Shown here piece by piece: positions 1 to 10,439 of a stretch of 64,000 bases of DNA. The stretch comes from Serinicoccus chungangensis. Lineage in GTDB: Bacteria > Actinomycetota > Actinomycetes > Actinomycetales > Dermatophilaceae. Each line of letters begins with the position of its first letter. Position 1 is the stretch's first letter. Where the stretch lies: assembly GCF_001483745.1 (NCBI RefSeq), contig NZ_LQBL01000022.1, positions 186,001 through 250,000 of the forward strand, in the 5' to 3' direction. The position numbers and the translations under genes were made by a program. The notes below the pieces were generated by a model. It saw nothing but the letters and a program-made list of their open reading frames with translations. It ran no database searches and had not been told where the DNA came from.

Positions 1-351
1 GTCCTGCGCGGCCGGCAGGTCGCCGACGGGGTGCGGATGCTCGTCGTGCCCGGCTCGCACGCCGTGCGCCAGCAGGCCGAGGAGGAGGGTCTGGACGAGG
101 TCTTCACCGGGGCCGGGGCCGAGTGGCGGCTGGCCGGGTGCTCGATGTGCCTCGGCATGAACCCCGACCAGCTGGCGCCCGAGGAGCGGTGCGCCTCGAC
201 CTCCAACCGCAACTTCGAGGGCCGCCAGGGGGCGCGCGGGCGCACCCACCTGGTGTCCCCCGCGGTGGCGGCGGCGACCGCGGTCCGCGGCACCCTGTCC
301 TCCCCGGCCGACCTCGAACCCGCCGACGCCCGACAGGAGGTGACGGTCTGA
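1..351 (+). CDS. leuC: 3-isopropylmalate dehydratase large subunit, C-terminal part (partial)
   Basis: The frame is open from base 1 and ends with TGA at 349-351, so only the last 116 residues are present. LeuC pairs with LeuD to form the 4Fe-4S isomerase that converts 2-isopropylmalate to 3-isopropylmalate in leucine synthesis. The visible part carries the typical aconitase-family end: the GCSMCLGMN stretch, with a cluster-binding Cys pair, and the [12 protein letters not shown] block shared by LeuC proteins. The stop overlaps the leuD start by one base (TGATG), which indicates translational coupling in a leuCD operon. The 5' part lies outside the window. Family assignment is secure. Confidence 0.96.
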   Translation, partial: VLRGRQVADGVRMLVVPGSHAVRQQAEEEGLDEVFTGAGAEWRLAGCSMCLGMNPDQLAPEERCASTSNRNFEGRQGARGRTHLVSPAVAAATAVRGTLSSPADLEPADARQEVTV

Positions 352-950
352 TGGACCCCTTCACCACGCATACCGGGATCGGCGTGCCGCTGCGCCGCTC
401 CGACGTCGACACCGACCAGATCATCCCCGCCCAGTGGCTCAAGCAGGTCTCCCGCACCGGCTTCGACCAGGGCCTCTTCTCCCGGTGGCGGGAGGACCCC
501 TCCTTCGTGCTCAACACCGAGCCCTACGCGCGCGGCTCGGTCCTCGTCGTCGGCCCGGACTTCGGCACCGGCTCCAGCCGCGAGCACGCGGTGTGGGCGC
601 TGCAGCAGTACGGCTTCCGCGCCGTGCTGTCCAGCCGGTTCGCGGACATCTTCCGCGGCAACTCGGGCAAGCAGGGGCTGCTCACCGCCCAGCTCGACCA
701 GGGCGACATCGAGCTCATCTGGAAGATCCTCGAGGCCGAGCCCGGCACCGAGATCACCGTCGACCTGCCCGCCCGCTCGGTCACCTGCGGCGACCTCGTC
801 ACGACCTTCGAGGTCGACGACTACGTCGCCTGGCGCCTGGAGAACGGGCTGGACGACATCTCGCTGACCCTGGGGCACGAGGAGGACATCTCCGCCTTCG
901 AGCGCGACCGGCCGTCCTGGAAGCCGACCGTCACGCCGGCCGTCGGCTGA
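351..950 (+). CDS. leuD: 3-isopropylmalate dehydratase small subunit
   Basis: 199 residues, the normal length for bacterial LeuD. It is the small swivelling-domain partner of LeuC. Diagnostic stretches are [14 protein letters not shown] near the N-terminus and [13 protein letters not shown] around residues 66-78, which forms part of the substrate pocket, followed by [16 protein letters not shown]. The ATG at 351 shares a base with the leuC stop. An AGGAGG-like sequence at 335-340 lies upstream, inside leuC. The gene is followed by a rho-independent-looking GC-rich stretch and then by the promoter of terC, so the leuCD transcript probably ends here. Confidence 0.97.
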   Translation: MDPFTTHTGIGVPLRRSDVDTDQIIPAQWLKQVSRTGFDQGLFSRWREDPSFVLNTEPYARGSVLVVGPDFGTGSSREHAVWALQQYGFRAVLSSRFADIFRGNSGKQGLLTAQLDQGDIELIWKILEAEPGTEITVDLPARSVTCGDLVTTFEVDDYVAWRLENGLDDISLTLGHEEDISAFERDRPSWKPTVTPAVG

Positions 951-1016
951 CCGACCGGCAGCCCGGGAGGCGCCCGGTCGCCGCCGGCCGCAGCCCGGGG
1001 TGACGCGCCGGTCGCG

Positions 1017-1046
1017 TTGACACCCCGACCCCGGCGTTCCTATGGT
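1017..1046 (+). promoter_or_regulatory. Promoter of the terC riboswitch transcript
   Basis: A perfect TTGACA at 1017-1022 and TATGGT at 1041-1046 are separated by 18 bases, a strong housekeeping-type promoter for a GC-rich genome. The predicted start near 1053 falls just before the first stem of the riboswitch element. Confidence 0.75.
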
Positions 1047-1052
1047 GGTCCC

Positions 1053-1152
1053 ACCTCGAGGGGAGTATTTCCCGAATGTCGCGTCGGTCATGACGCGGGG
1101 CCCATGCCCCGCTCGGCGCGCGCCCTGCCGCCCAGGGTGAAAGAGACCTCGA
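1053..1152 (+). promoter_or_regulatory. yybP-ykoY family (manganese) riboswitch leader of terC
   Basis: The leader has the hallmarks of the yybP-ykoY element. The closing stem is TCGAGG (1056-1061) paired perfectly with CCTCGA (1147-1152). The conserved GGGAGTA follows the 5' strand of that stem directly, a GTCATGACG-type segment sits in the second arm, and an AAGAGA precedes the 3' strand. Elements of this family bind Mn2+ and commonly stand before TerC/Alx or other Mn-exporting membrane proteins, which matches the gene downstream. The terC ATG is 29 bases after the closing stem. The assignment is from pattern memory; a covariance-model search would settle it. Confidence 0.78.
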
Positions 1153-1181
1153 TCCGCGCCGTCGTGATCGAAAGGTCCCCC

Positions 1182-2175
1182 ATGACGCCCCTCCCCCTGG
1201 CCGCTGCCGACACCTCGTCGTCCACGAGCATCGCCGACCCGATGCTGTGGGCGCTGACGCTCGGCGGCGTCGTGCTGCTGCTGGCCTTCGACATGGTCCT
1301 GACCCGGCGGCCGCACGCGGTGTCGATGAAGGAGGCCCTCGCGTGGTCGGCCTTCTACCTGGCGCTGCCGCTGCTGTTCGGGGTGTACGTCTGGCAGCAG
1401 TTCGGGAGCCAGACCGGGCTGGAGTACTACACCGGCTACCTCGTCGAGAAGTCGTTGTCGGTCGACAACCTCTTCGTCTTCATCCTCATCCTCACCGCCT
1501 TCGCCGTGCCGCGCGAGCTGCAGCAGCGGGTCCTGCTCATCGGCATCATCGGCGCCCTCGTGCTGCGCGGCGTGTTCATCGCCCTGGGCGCCGCGCTCAT
1601 CGCCAACTTCGCCATCACCTTCCTCGTCTTCGGGCTCATCCTGCTGGCGACCGCGTGGAAGGTCCTCAAGGACGCCCGCGACGACAGCCACGTGGAGGTG
1701 GCCAAGCTGCCCGCCGTCCGGCTGACCCGGCGCTTCTTCGCCGTCACCGACGACTACCGCGGCACCCGCTTCACGGTGCGCGAGGGCGGGCGCCGCGCCC
1801 TCACCCCCTTCGCCCTGGTGGCCCTGGCGATCCTCGGGACCGACGTCGTCTTCGCCGTCGACTCGGTGCCGGCGGTCTACGGCATCACCGGCGACCCCTA
1901 CCTGGTCTTCGTCACCAACGCCTTCGCCCTGCTGGGTCTGCGCGCGCTCTACTTCGTCCTCGAGGGTGCCCTGGGCCAGCTGCGCCACCTCGGCTACGGG
2001 CTCTCGCTCATCCTCGCCTTCATCGGGGTCAAGCTCGTGCTGCACTGGGCGCACGGCGTCTGGGAGGGTGTGCCCACCGTCCCCACGCTGGCCTCGCTGC
2101 TGGTCATCGTGGGCATCCTCGGGGTCACCGTGCTCACCAGCATCGTGGCCGAGCGCCGCGACGCCCGCTCCCGGG

Positions 2176-2198
<23 letters not shown>
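1182..2198 (+). CDS. TerC/Alx family integral membrane protein (probable Mn2+ exporter)
   Basis: 338 residues with about eight hydrophobic segments. The TerC signature is present in two halves: the SVDNLFVFILILTAF stretch around residue 95 and GTDVVFAVDSVPAV around 225, whose acidic residues are thought to bind metal inside the membrane. Proteins of this family (E. coli Alx, B. subtilis YceF/YkoY, MeeF/MeeY) export Mn2+ or load secreted enzymes with it. The ATG at 1182 was chosen because GAAAGG lies 5-10 bases upstream and because it follows the riboswitch; longer in-frame starts would run through that RNA element. Its own promoter and riboswitch make it a single-gene unit. A role in tellurite resistance is much less likely. 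Confidence 0.9.
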
Positions 2199-4073
<1,875 letters not shown>

Positions 4074-4130
4074 GCGGCCGGGGCGCCCGACGGGCCTGAC
4101 GGCGCCGCGCATCCGTCGCTCCTCCGGCGG

Positions 4131-4620
4131 GTGTGCCGTGCGCGGTCGTGGCCCCTACAGGGCCATGGGTGCGCACGGCCCGGGACGGGAGGGGTGTGCC
4201 GTGCGCGGTCGTGGCCCCAGGAGGGCCATATGTGCGCACGGTCCAGGACGGGACGGGTGTGCCGTGCGCGGTCGTGGCCCCAGGAGGGCCATATGTGCGC
4301 ACGGTCTAGGACGGGACGGGTGTGCCGTGCGCGCTCGTGGCCCCAGGAGGGCCACCGGCGCGCACGGCCGTGGGCGGTGAGCCCCTGGCTGCCGAGCAGT
4401 GGCCCTCGGGACCGCCCCAGCCGAGAGGGCCCCGCAGCGTATGCCGTGCGCGGTCGTGACCCCCAGAGGGTCATAGCTGCACACGGTGCTGAACGGTGAG
4501 CCCTCTGGCCGCTGAGCAGTGGTCTCGGAACCGCCCCCAGCCGAGAGGGCCCCGCAGCGTATGCCGTGCGCGGTCGTGGCCCCAGGAGGGCCACCGGCGC
4601 GCACGGTCCTGAGCGGGGAG
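4131..4620 (+). repeat. Array of six structured hairpin repeats in a convergent gap
   Basis: Fills the 549-base gap between leuA and the convergent glyoxalase gene. A core beginning GCCGTGCGCG recurs at 4135, 4198, 4261, 4324, 4443 and 4563: spacing is 63 for the first four copies, then 119 and 120. Each core folds into an outer stem CCGTGCGC/GCGCACGG and an inner stem TGGCCC/GGGCCA. Copy five has GACCC/GGGTC in place of GGCCC/GGGCC, a paired (compensatory) change that supports selection on structure. The longer spacers in the last copies share a second near-palindrome, roughly GGCCCTC..GAGAGGGCC. No convincing gene is present. The function is unknown; a terminator or REP-like element are options. 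Confidence 0.85.
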
Positions 4621-4622
4621 CC

Positions 4623-5081
4623 TCAGCCCCGGCCGTCGCCGAGGAAGGTCTGACCGTCCTCGGTGACGGTCCAGAACGGGTTGTGGGCGATCTCCCACAC
4701 GTGGCCGTCGAGGTCGGTGAAGACGCCGGAGTAGCCGCCCCAGAAGCGGGTGCTCGCCGGGCGGAGCACCGTGGCACCCGCGGCCTCGGCGTCCTTCATC
4801 TGGTCGTCGACGTCGGCGGCGCTCGGCAGGTTGACGCCGACGACCTTGCCGCCCCAGGAGTCACCGCTGCCCGGGGTGTCCTCGGTGTCGGAGTCGACGT
4901 CGATGCCGGAGTCGACCGCGAGGGCGGCCCGCTCCCACAGCGCGACGACCATGCCGCCGGCCTGGAAGAAGGTGATGTGGTCCGGCGAGGGACCGGGCTG
5001 CCAGCCCAGGGCCTGGTAGAAGGCGCGAGCGCGCTCGAGGTCGCTCACCCCCAGGGTGACGAGGGACACACGCTGATCCAT
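4623..5081 (-). CDS. VOC (glyoxalase/bleomycin-resistance) family protein
   Basis: 152 residues with the two babababb modules of the vicinal-oxygen-chelate fold. The N-terminal part LVTLGVSDLERARAFYQALGW and the C-terminal FTDLDGHVWEIAHNPFW are typical. The final Glu of VWEIAHNP is a usual metal ligand. Such proteins range from metal-dependent lyases and dioxygenases to binding proteins, and nothing here fixes the substrate. It is divergent from the fur-family gene with about 60 bases between starts, and convergent with leuA across the repeat array. Confidence 0.88.
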   Translation of the reverse strand: MDQRVSLVTLGVSDLERARAFYQALGWQPGPSPDHITFFQAGGMVVALWERAALAVDSGIDVDSDTEDTPGSGDSWGGKVVGVNLPSAADVDDQMKDAEAAGATVLRPASTRFWGGYSGVFTDLDGHVWEIAHNPFWTVTEDGQTFLGDGRG

Positions 5082-5141
5082 GACCTCAACCTAGCAACGC
5101 TGCCGACCCGGACCGCAGCCACCATCGGGCACACTGGAGGT

Positions 5142-5609
5142 ATGCCGACGCCCGAGCCCGCACAGGTCGCGCCGCGCGGGCACGTGCGCGCCGCCGTGGA
5201 CCTGCTCCGGGAGCGCGGGGACCGGCTGACCGGGCCGCGTCGCCGCGTGCTGGAGGCGATGGGGGCCCTGCCCGGCCACCCGGACGTCGCGGAGGTGCAC
5301 GCCGCCGTCCAGGAGCGGGGGACCACGCACCTGGCCACGACCTACCGCGCGCTGGAGCACCTGTGCGCCGCGGGCATCCTCACCCACGTGCACCTCGATC
5401 ACGCCCCGCCGCGCTACCACTTCTCCGCCCGGGTCACCGGGGGCGGGACCGAGCACGTCCACGCCGCCTGCCGTGGCTGCGGGGCGGTCCTCGACCTTCC
5501 GGCAACGGTCCTCGAGCCGGCGCACCGGCACCTGGCGGAGCGGGGCTACGTGCCGCACCTGGGGCATACCGCGCTGTCGGTCACCTGCCCGGACTGCGTC
5601 GGGGACTAG
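5142..5609 (+). CDS. Fur-family metal-dependent transcriptional regulator
   Basis: 155 residues: an N-terminal winged helix (about 15-85, with RLTGPRRRVLEAM and THLATTYRALEHL) and a C-terminal metal-binding dimerisation domain. Two CxxC pairs, C110/C113 and C149/C152, form the structural zinc site. H83/H85/H87 and H105/H107 supply the sensing-site ligands. The pattern fits Zur or FurB-type zinc sensors as well as Fur; no target site tells them apart. The ATG follows GGAGG directly. Its TAG stop shares the four bases CTAG with the stop of the convergent nnr gene. Confidence 0.88.
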   Translation: MPTPEPAQVAPRGHVRAAVDLLRERGDRLTGPRRRVLEAMGALPGHPDVAEVHAAVQERGTTHLATTYRALEHLCAAGILTHVHLDHAPPRYHFSARVTGGGTEHVHAACRGCGAVLDLPATVLEPAHRHLAERGYVPHLGHTALSVTCPDCVGD

Positions 5610-7105
5610 CCGCCCAGCAGCCGGGCGACCACGGGGGCGACCGCGCCGGCGACGGAGGTGGCGCGCACCGGACCGCCGGGGTTCGCGTGGGCCGCGGCCA
5701 GGCCGTGCACGAGCGCCCCGACGGAGCCCGCCTCGCGCGGCGGCAGCCCGGCGGCGAGCAGCGCGCCGCAGATCCCGGCCAGCACGTCACCGGCGCCCGC
5801 GGTCGCGAGCCACGGCGGCGCGTCGGCCTGGGTGCGGACCGGCACCCCCGGGTCGGGGTCGGCGACGACCGTGGTGGCCCCCTTGAGGAGCACCGAGGCA
5901 CCGGTCGCCCGCGCGGCCCGGCGCGCGTGCCGCACGGGCTCGGCCTCGACCTGCTCGCGGTCCACCGGGCGACCGCCCAGCTCGGTGAGCATCGTGGCGA
6001 GCTCGCCGGCGTGCGGGGTGAGCAGGGTCGGCGCCTCGCAACGCAGGTGCCCCGTGCGCTGCCAGTGCGCGAGCAGCTGCAGCGCACCGGCGTCGACGAC
6101 GAGGGGCGTGTCGCTGGCCAGCGCCTGCCGGAACCACTGCACCTGACGCCGGTCGGAGGTCTCCCCGTCGCGCAGGGGGACGCCCGGGCCCATGACCATC
6201 GCCTGGATCCGGCCCTCGCCGGGCACCACCTCCGGGCAGGCGGCGAGCACGAGGTCCTCCGCGCGTCCGGGTCCGAGGTAGCGCACCATCCCCACCCCGG
6301 TCTCGAGGGCTGCCGTGGTGCACAGGACGGCGGCGCCGGGGTACTCGGCGCTGCCGGCGATGACGCCCAGCACGCCGCGGCGGTACTTGTCGTCCCCCGC
6401 GCCGGGGACCGGCCAGCGCTCGGCGACGTCGGCGGCCTCGAGCCGCTCCACCACCGGCGTCGCCCGCATCGTGACCCCGATGTCGACCAGGGTCACCGCG
6501 CCGACCACCGCAGCGGTCGGCGGCAGCAGGTGGACCGGCTTGAGCATCCCGAGGGCCACCGTCTCGTCGGCGACCACGCAGTGCTCCGCCGCGGCCCCAC
6601 CGTCCGGGTCGGCGCCGCTGGGCAGGTCGACCGCGACGACGTATGCCGTGCCCGGCACCGCCTCCGCGGCCGCCCGCATGGCCCCGCGCAGGCCGGGACG
6701 ACCCCCGATGCCGAGCAGCCCGTCCACCACGAGGTCCGCGGTGGACAGCAGCTGCTGCACGGTCGTGGGCAGCTCCGCGGTGTCGGGGGCGACGTCGTGC
6801 ACGGTCAGGCCCGCGGCCCGCGCCGCCTCCAGGCCGCCCGCGTGCAGCTGCCCGGCGATGCCGACCACGTGGACGTCCCGGTCCCCACCGCCGGCGAGCA
6901 GCGCCGCGGCGTGCAGCGCGTCTCCGCCGTTGTCACCCGGGCCTGCGAGGACCACGAGCCTCCCCGAGCCACGCGCGTCGTGACGGGCCGCGACCACCTC
7001 GGCCAGGCCGTGGGCGGCGCGCCGCATGAGCTCGCCGTCCGCGAGCCCGGCGCGCACCGCGTCCTCGGCGGCGCGGACGTCAGGGACGGCATACGCCCGG
7101 AGCAT
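5606..7105 (-). CDS. nnr: Bifunctional NAD(P)H-hydrate epimerase / ADP-dependent dehydratase
   Basis: 499 residues in two domains. The YjeF-N epimerase domain (about 1-210) has the nucleotide loop GPGDNGGDALHAAALLA. The ribokinase-like dehydratase domain (about 230-499) has TPHAGELATML and the ATP-side anion hole TAGAGDVLAGICGALLAAG. Together they repair hydrated NADH and NADPH. It lies one base downstream of acpS on the same strand, so the two are surely co-transcribed. This acpS-nnr arrangement next to glmS is common in actinobacteria. Confidence 0.95.
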   Translation of the reverse strand: MLRAYAVPDVRAAEDAVRAGLADGELMRRAAHGLAEVVAARHDARGSGRLVVLAGPGDNGGDALHAAALLAGGGDRDVHVVGIAGQLHAGGLEAARAAGLTVHDVAPDTAELPTTVQQLLSTADLVVDGLLGIGGRPGLRGAMRAAAEAVPGTAYVVAVDLPSGADPDGGAAAEHCVVADETVALGMLKPVHLLPPTAAVVGAVTLVDIGVTMRATPVVERLEAADVAERWPVPGAGDDKYRRGVLGVIAGSAEYPGAAVLCTTAALETGVGMVRYLGPGRAEDLVLAACPEVVPGEGRIQAMVMGPGVPLRDGETSDRRQVQWFRQALASDTPLVVDAGALQLLAHWQRTGHLRCEAPTLLTPHAGELATMLTELGGRPVDREQVEAEPVRHARRAARATGASVLLKGATTVVADPDPGVPVRTQADAPPWLATAGAGDVLAGICGALLAAGLPPREAGSVGALVHGLAAAHANPGGPVRATSVAGAVAPVVARLLGG

Positions 7106-7106
7106 G

Positions 7107-7484
7107 TCAGTCTCCTCCCGGGAGCGGGGACGGGTGGGCCTCGGCGACGACCACGGCCGAGGCGACCCCGGCGTCGTGCGAGAGCGAGACGTGCAGGTGG
7201 GTGATGCCGAGCCGGTCGGCCCGGTCGCGGACCGTGCCCTGCGTGCGCAGGTGCGGTCGGCCGCTGCCGTCGCGCTCGACCCACGCGTCGGTCCACCGCA
7301 ACCCGACCGGCGCGCCGAGCGCCTTGGCCAGCGCCTCCTTGGCCGCGAAGCGCGCGGCCAAGGACTCGGTCCGCAGCTCGAGCTCGTCGGCCGTGAAGAG
7401 CCGCTCGCCGAGGCGGGGGGTGGCCTCGATGCGCGCGGCGAACCGCGCGATGTCGACGACGTCGATCCCGACGCCGACGATCAC
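7107..7484 (-). CDS. acpS: Holo-[acyl-carrier-protein] synthase
   Basis: 125 residues, the standard AcpS size. It moves 4'-phosphopantetheine from CoA to acyl carrier protein. The Mg2+ ligands are visible: D8 in VGIDVVD and E50 in [11 protein letters not shown]. The [16 protein letters not shown] end is also typical. It is followed one base later by nnr and preceded by glmS on the same strand with a short gap. The pantetheine link with coaA (CoA synthesis) just beyond glmS is notable but the two are on opposite strands. Confidence 0.95.
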   Translation of the reverse strand: MIVGVGIDVVDIARFAARIEATPRLGERLFTADELELRTESLAARFAAKEALAKALGAPVGLRWTDAWVERDGSGRPHLRTQGTVRDRADRLGITHLHVSLSHDAGVASAVVVAEAHPSPLPGGD

Positions 7485-7526
7485 CGGGCACCTCGTGCGG
7501 TGCGGTCCGGCACGCCCGTCACCGGC

Positions 7527-9386
7527 CTACTCGACCGTGACCGACTTGGCGAGGTTGCGCGGCTGGTCGACGTCCAGGCCCTTGGCGGTGGACAGGTGCA
7601 GCGCGAAGACCTGCAGCGGGACCACCGTGAGCAACGGGGCCAGCAGCGGAGAGGTGCGCGGGACGCGGATGACCTCGTCGGCGAAGGGCACGACGTCCTC
7701 GTCCCCCTCCTCGGCGATGACCAGGGTGCGCGCGCCCCGGGCCCGGATCTCCTGGATGTTGGAGACCACCTTGCCGTGCAGGCCGTGCTCGCTGTCCGGG
7801 GAGGGGACGACGATGAAGACCGGCTGCCCGGGCTCGATGAGCGCGATCGGACCGTGCTTGAGCTCGCCGGCGGCGAAGCCCTCGGCGTGGATGTAGGCCA
7901 GCTCCTTGAGCTTGAGCGCGCCCTCCATCGCGACGGGGTAGCCCACGTGGCGGCCGAGGAAGAGCACCGAGCGGGAGTCGGCCATGAAGTGGGCGATCTC
8001 CTCGACCCGGTCCATCGTGCCGAGCAGCGCCTCGATGTGGTCGGGGATGCCCTGCAGCTCGGCCATGACTTCGGCGGCGCTGCGGCCGTAGGACTCGCCG
8101 CGCAGGGCGCTGAGGTAGAGGCCGAGGATGTAGGACGCGGTGATCTGGGCGAGGAAGGCCTTGGTCGAGGCGACCGCGATCTCGGGGCCGGCGTGGGTGT
8201 AGAGGACGGCGTCGGACTCCCGCGGGATGGTCGAGCCGTGGGTGTTGCAGATCGACACCGTCCGGGCCCCGAGCTCCTTGGCGTGCCGGACGGCCATGAG
8301 CGTGTCCATCGTCTCGCCGGACTGCGAGATCGACACCACCAGCGTGCGCTCGTCGACCACGGGGTCGCGGTAGCGGAACTCGTGGGCCAGCTCGACCTCG
8401 ACGGGGATGCGGGTCCACCGCTCGATGGCGTACTTCGCGACCATGCCGGCGTAGGACGCCGTGCCGCAGGCGACGATGACGATCTTGGTCACGGCCCGCA
8501 GGTCCTCGACCGGGATGTGCAGCTCGTCCAGCACCAGGTCGCCGTCGGCGTCGGTGCGTCCCAGCAGGGTGTCGGCGACGGCGCGCGGCTGCTCGTGGAT
8601 CTCCTTCTCCATAAAGGTGTCGTAGCCGCCCTTCTCGGCCGCGGCGGCGTCCCAGGTGACCTCGTAGGTCTTGCCGTCGCTCGGCGAGCCGTCGAAGTTG
8701 ATGACGGTGTAGGTGTCCGGGGAGATGGTGACGATCTGGTCCTGCCCGAGCTCCAGGGCCTGCCGGGTGTGCCCGATGAAGGCGGCGACGTCGGAGCCGA
8801 GGTAGTTCTCGCCCTCGCCCAGGCCGACGACGAGCGGGCTGTTGCGACGCGCGCCGACGACGACCTCGGGCTGGTCGGCGTGCACCGCCAGCAGGGTGAA
8901 GGCGCCCTCGAGGGTGCCGACGACCTCGCGCATCGCGTCGGTGAGGTCGCCGGTGCGGCCGAACGCCCGCTCGACCAGGTGCGCCACGACCTCGGTGTCG
9001 GTCTCGGAGGTGAAGCTCACCCCGTCCTCGAGCAGGCTGCTCTTGAGCGCGTGGAAGTTCTCGATGATGCCGTTGTGGACCAGCGCGAGCTTGCCGTCGG
9101 CACCGCCGCGGTGGGGGTGCGCGTTGGCGTCGGTGGGCCCGCCGTGGGTGGCCCACCGGGTGTGCCCGATCGCGGTGGCCGTCGGCGGCAGCGGCGCGTC
9201 GGCCAGCGCCTGCTGCAGGTTGGCCAGCTTGCCGGCCCGCTTGCGGGTCTGCACGCCGTCGTCCTCGACGACCGCCACCCCCGCCGAGTCGTAGCCGCGG
9301 TACTCGAGCCGGCCGAGCCCCTCCATGACCACGCCGAGGGCCTTCTCGCTGGTCCGTGGCCCGACGTATCCGACGATTCCGCACAT
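7527..9386 (-). CDS. glmS: Glutamine-fructose-6-phosphate aminotransferase (isomerizing)
   Basis: 619 residues. GlmS makes glucosamine-6-phosphate for peptidoglycan and, in this lineage, mycothiol. The start is fixed by MCGIVGYVG: Cys2 becomes the N-terminal nucleophile of the class II glutaminase domain (to about residue 230). Two SIS isomerase domains follow, with [33 protein letters not shown] and the C-terminal end NLAKSVTVE. No glmS ribozyme-like leader was seen upstream. Confidence 0.97.
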   Translation of the reverse strand: MCGIVGYVGPRTSEKALGVVMEGLGRLEYRGYDSAGVAVVEDDGVQTRKRAGKLANLQQALADAPLPPTATAIGHTRWATHGGPTDANAHPHRGGADGKLALVHNGIIENFHALKSSLLEDGVSFTSETDTEVVAHLVERAFGRTGDLTDAMREVVGTLEGAFTLLAVHADQPEVVVGARRNSPLVVGLGEGENYLGSDVAAFIGHTRQALELGQDQIVTISPDTYTVINFDGSPSDGKTYEVTWDAAAAEKGGYDTFMEKEIHEQPRAVADTLLGRTDADGDLVLDELHIPVEDLRAVTKIVIVACGTASYAGMVAKYAIERWTRIPVEVELAHEFRYRDPVVDERTLVVSISQSGETMDTLMAVRHAKELGARTVSICNTHGSTIPRESDAVLYTHAGPEIAVASTKAFLAQITASYILGLYLSALRGESYGRSAAEVMAELQGIPDHIEALLGTMDRVEEIAHFMADSRSVLFLGRHVGYPVAMEGALKLKELAYIHAEGFAAGELKHGPIALIEPGQPVFIVVPSPDSEHGLHGKVVSNIQEIRARGARTLVIAEEGDEDVVPFADEVIRVPRTSPLLAPLLTVVPLQVFALHLSTAKGLDVDQPRNLAKSVTVE

Positions 9387-9472
9387 GGGCTCCAGCCTAC
9401 GTGCCCCGGTCCTCGCAGCCGGCATCCCCGGGCTCCGGCACGTCATGCCGTCCGCCTTGGCAGAATGCCCCC

Positions 9473-10429
9473 ATGGGTTCGCCGGGCAGCACCGCCATCC
9501 CCTCTCCCTACGTGGAGCTCGACCGCGACGACTGGGCCCGGCTGCGCGAGGAGCACCCGATGCAGCTGGACGCGGCCGACGTGGAGCGTCTGCGAGGCCT
9601 CGGCGAGCGTCTGGACCTGGCCGAGATCGAGCAGGTCTACCTGCCCATCAGCCGGCTGCTGTCCTTCTACGAGCGTGCCACCGGGCGGCTGCACCAGGTC
9701 ACCAGCGACTTCCTCGACGAGGGCCACGAGCGCACCCCCTTCGTCATCGGGGTGGCGGGGTCGGTGGCGGTGGGCAAGTCCACCACGGCGCGCATCCTCC
9801 AAGAGCTCATCTCCCGGTGGGAGTCCCGGCCGCAGGTCGACCTAGTGACGACCGACGGGTTCCTGTTCCCCAACGACGTGCTGGCCCGCCGCAACCTCAT
9901 GCCGCGCAAGGGCTTCCCCGAGTCCTACGACCGCCGGGCCCTGCTGCGCTTCGTCAGCGAGGTCAAGGCCGGCAAGGCCGAGGTGAGCGCGCCGGTCTAC
10001 AGCCACCTCGTCTACGACATCGTGCCGGGTGAGCGGACCGTCGTCCGGCGCCCGGACGTGCTCATCGTGGAGGGGCTCAACGTCCTGCAGCCGCCGCGTT
10101 CGCACGACAACGGCCGGGCCGGCCTGGCCGTGAGCGACTTCTTCGACTTCTCGGTCTACGTCGACGCGCACGCCGGGGACATCAAGCGGTGGTACGTCGA
10201 GCGTTTCCTCGAGCTGCGCCGGACCGCCTTCGCCGACCCCGACTCGCACTTCCACCGCTACGCCACGCTCACCGACGACGCGGCCGTGGACATCGCCGAG
10301 AACATCTGGGACACGATCAACGCCCCCAACCTCGTGGACAACATCCTGCCGACCCGCAGCAGGGCCCGGCTGGTGCTGCTCAAGGGGGCCGACCACAGCG
10401 TCGACCGGGTCCGGCTGCGTCGTCTGTAA
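9473..10429 (+). CDS. coaA: Pantothenate kinase, type I
   Basis: 318 residues, the size of CoaA. It catalyses the first, feedback-controlled step of CoA synthesis. The P-loop [11 protein letters not shown] is at 93-103, followed by [11 protein letters not shown] (Walker-B-like Asp) and the [16 protein letters not shown] segment typical of PanK-I. The ATG at 9473 has only a weak ribosome site. It is divergent from glmS, with 86 bases between starts. The next gene downstream is a degraded transporter. Confidence 0.95.
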   Translation: MGSPGSTAIPSPYVELDRDDWARLREEHPMQLDAADVERLRGLGERLDLAEIEQVYLPISRLLSFYERATGRLHQVTSDFLDEGHERTPFVIGVAGSVAVGKSTTARILQELISRWESRPQVDLVTTDGFLFPNDVLARRNLMPRKGFPESYDRRALLRFVSEVKAGKAEVSAPVYSHLVYDIVPGERTVVRRPDVLIVEGLNVLQPPRSHDNGRAGLAVSDFFDFSVYVDAHAGDIKRWYVERFLELRRTAFADPDSHFHRYATLTDDAAVDIAENIWDTINAPNLVDNILPTRSRARLVLLKGADHSVDRVRLRRL

Positions 10430-10439
10430 GGTCCACGCG

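Noticed and set aside
4131-4620. Repeating reading frames through the hairpin array (short repeated peptides on either strand)
   Set aside because: They only mirror the DNA repeat; paired changes keep the stems, not the peptide, and there are no ribosome sites.
4131-4620. CRISPR array
   Set aside because: Repeat and spacer are both repeated; there are no unique spacers and no cas genes nearby. The same holds for the arrays at 47.5, 54.3 and 61.4 kb.
7499-9386. glmS ribozyme
   Set aside because: The region upstream of glmS is short and shared with coaA; no ribozyme-like core was seen, and the ribozyme is a Firmicutes feature.
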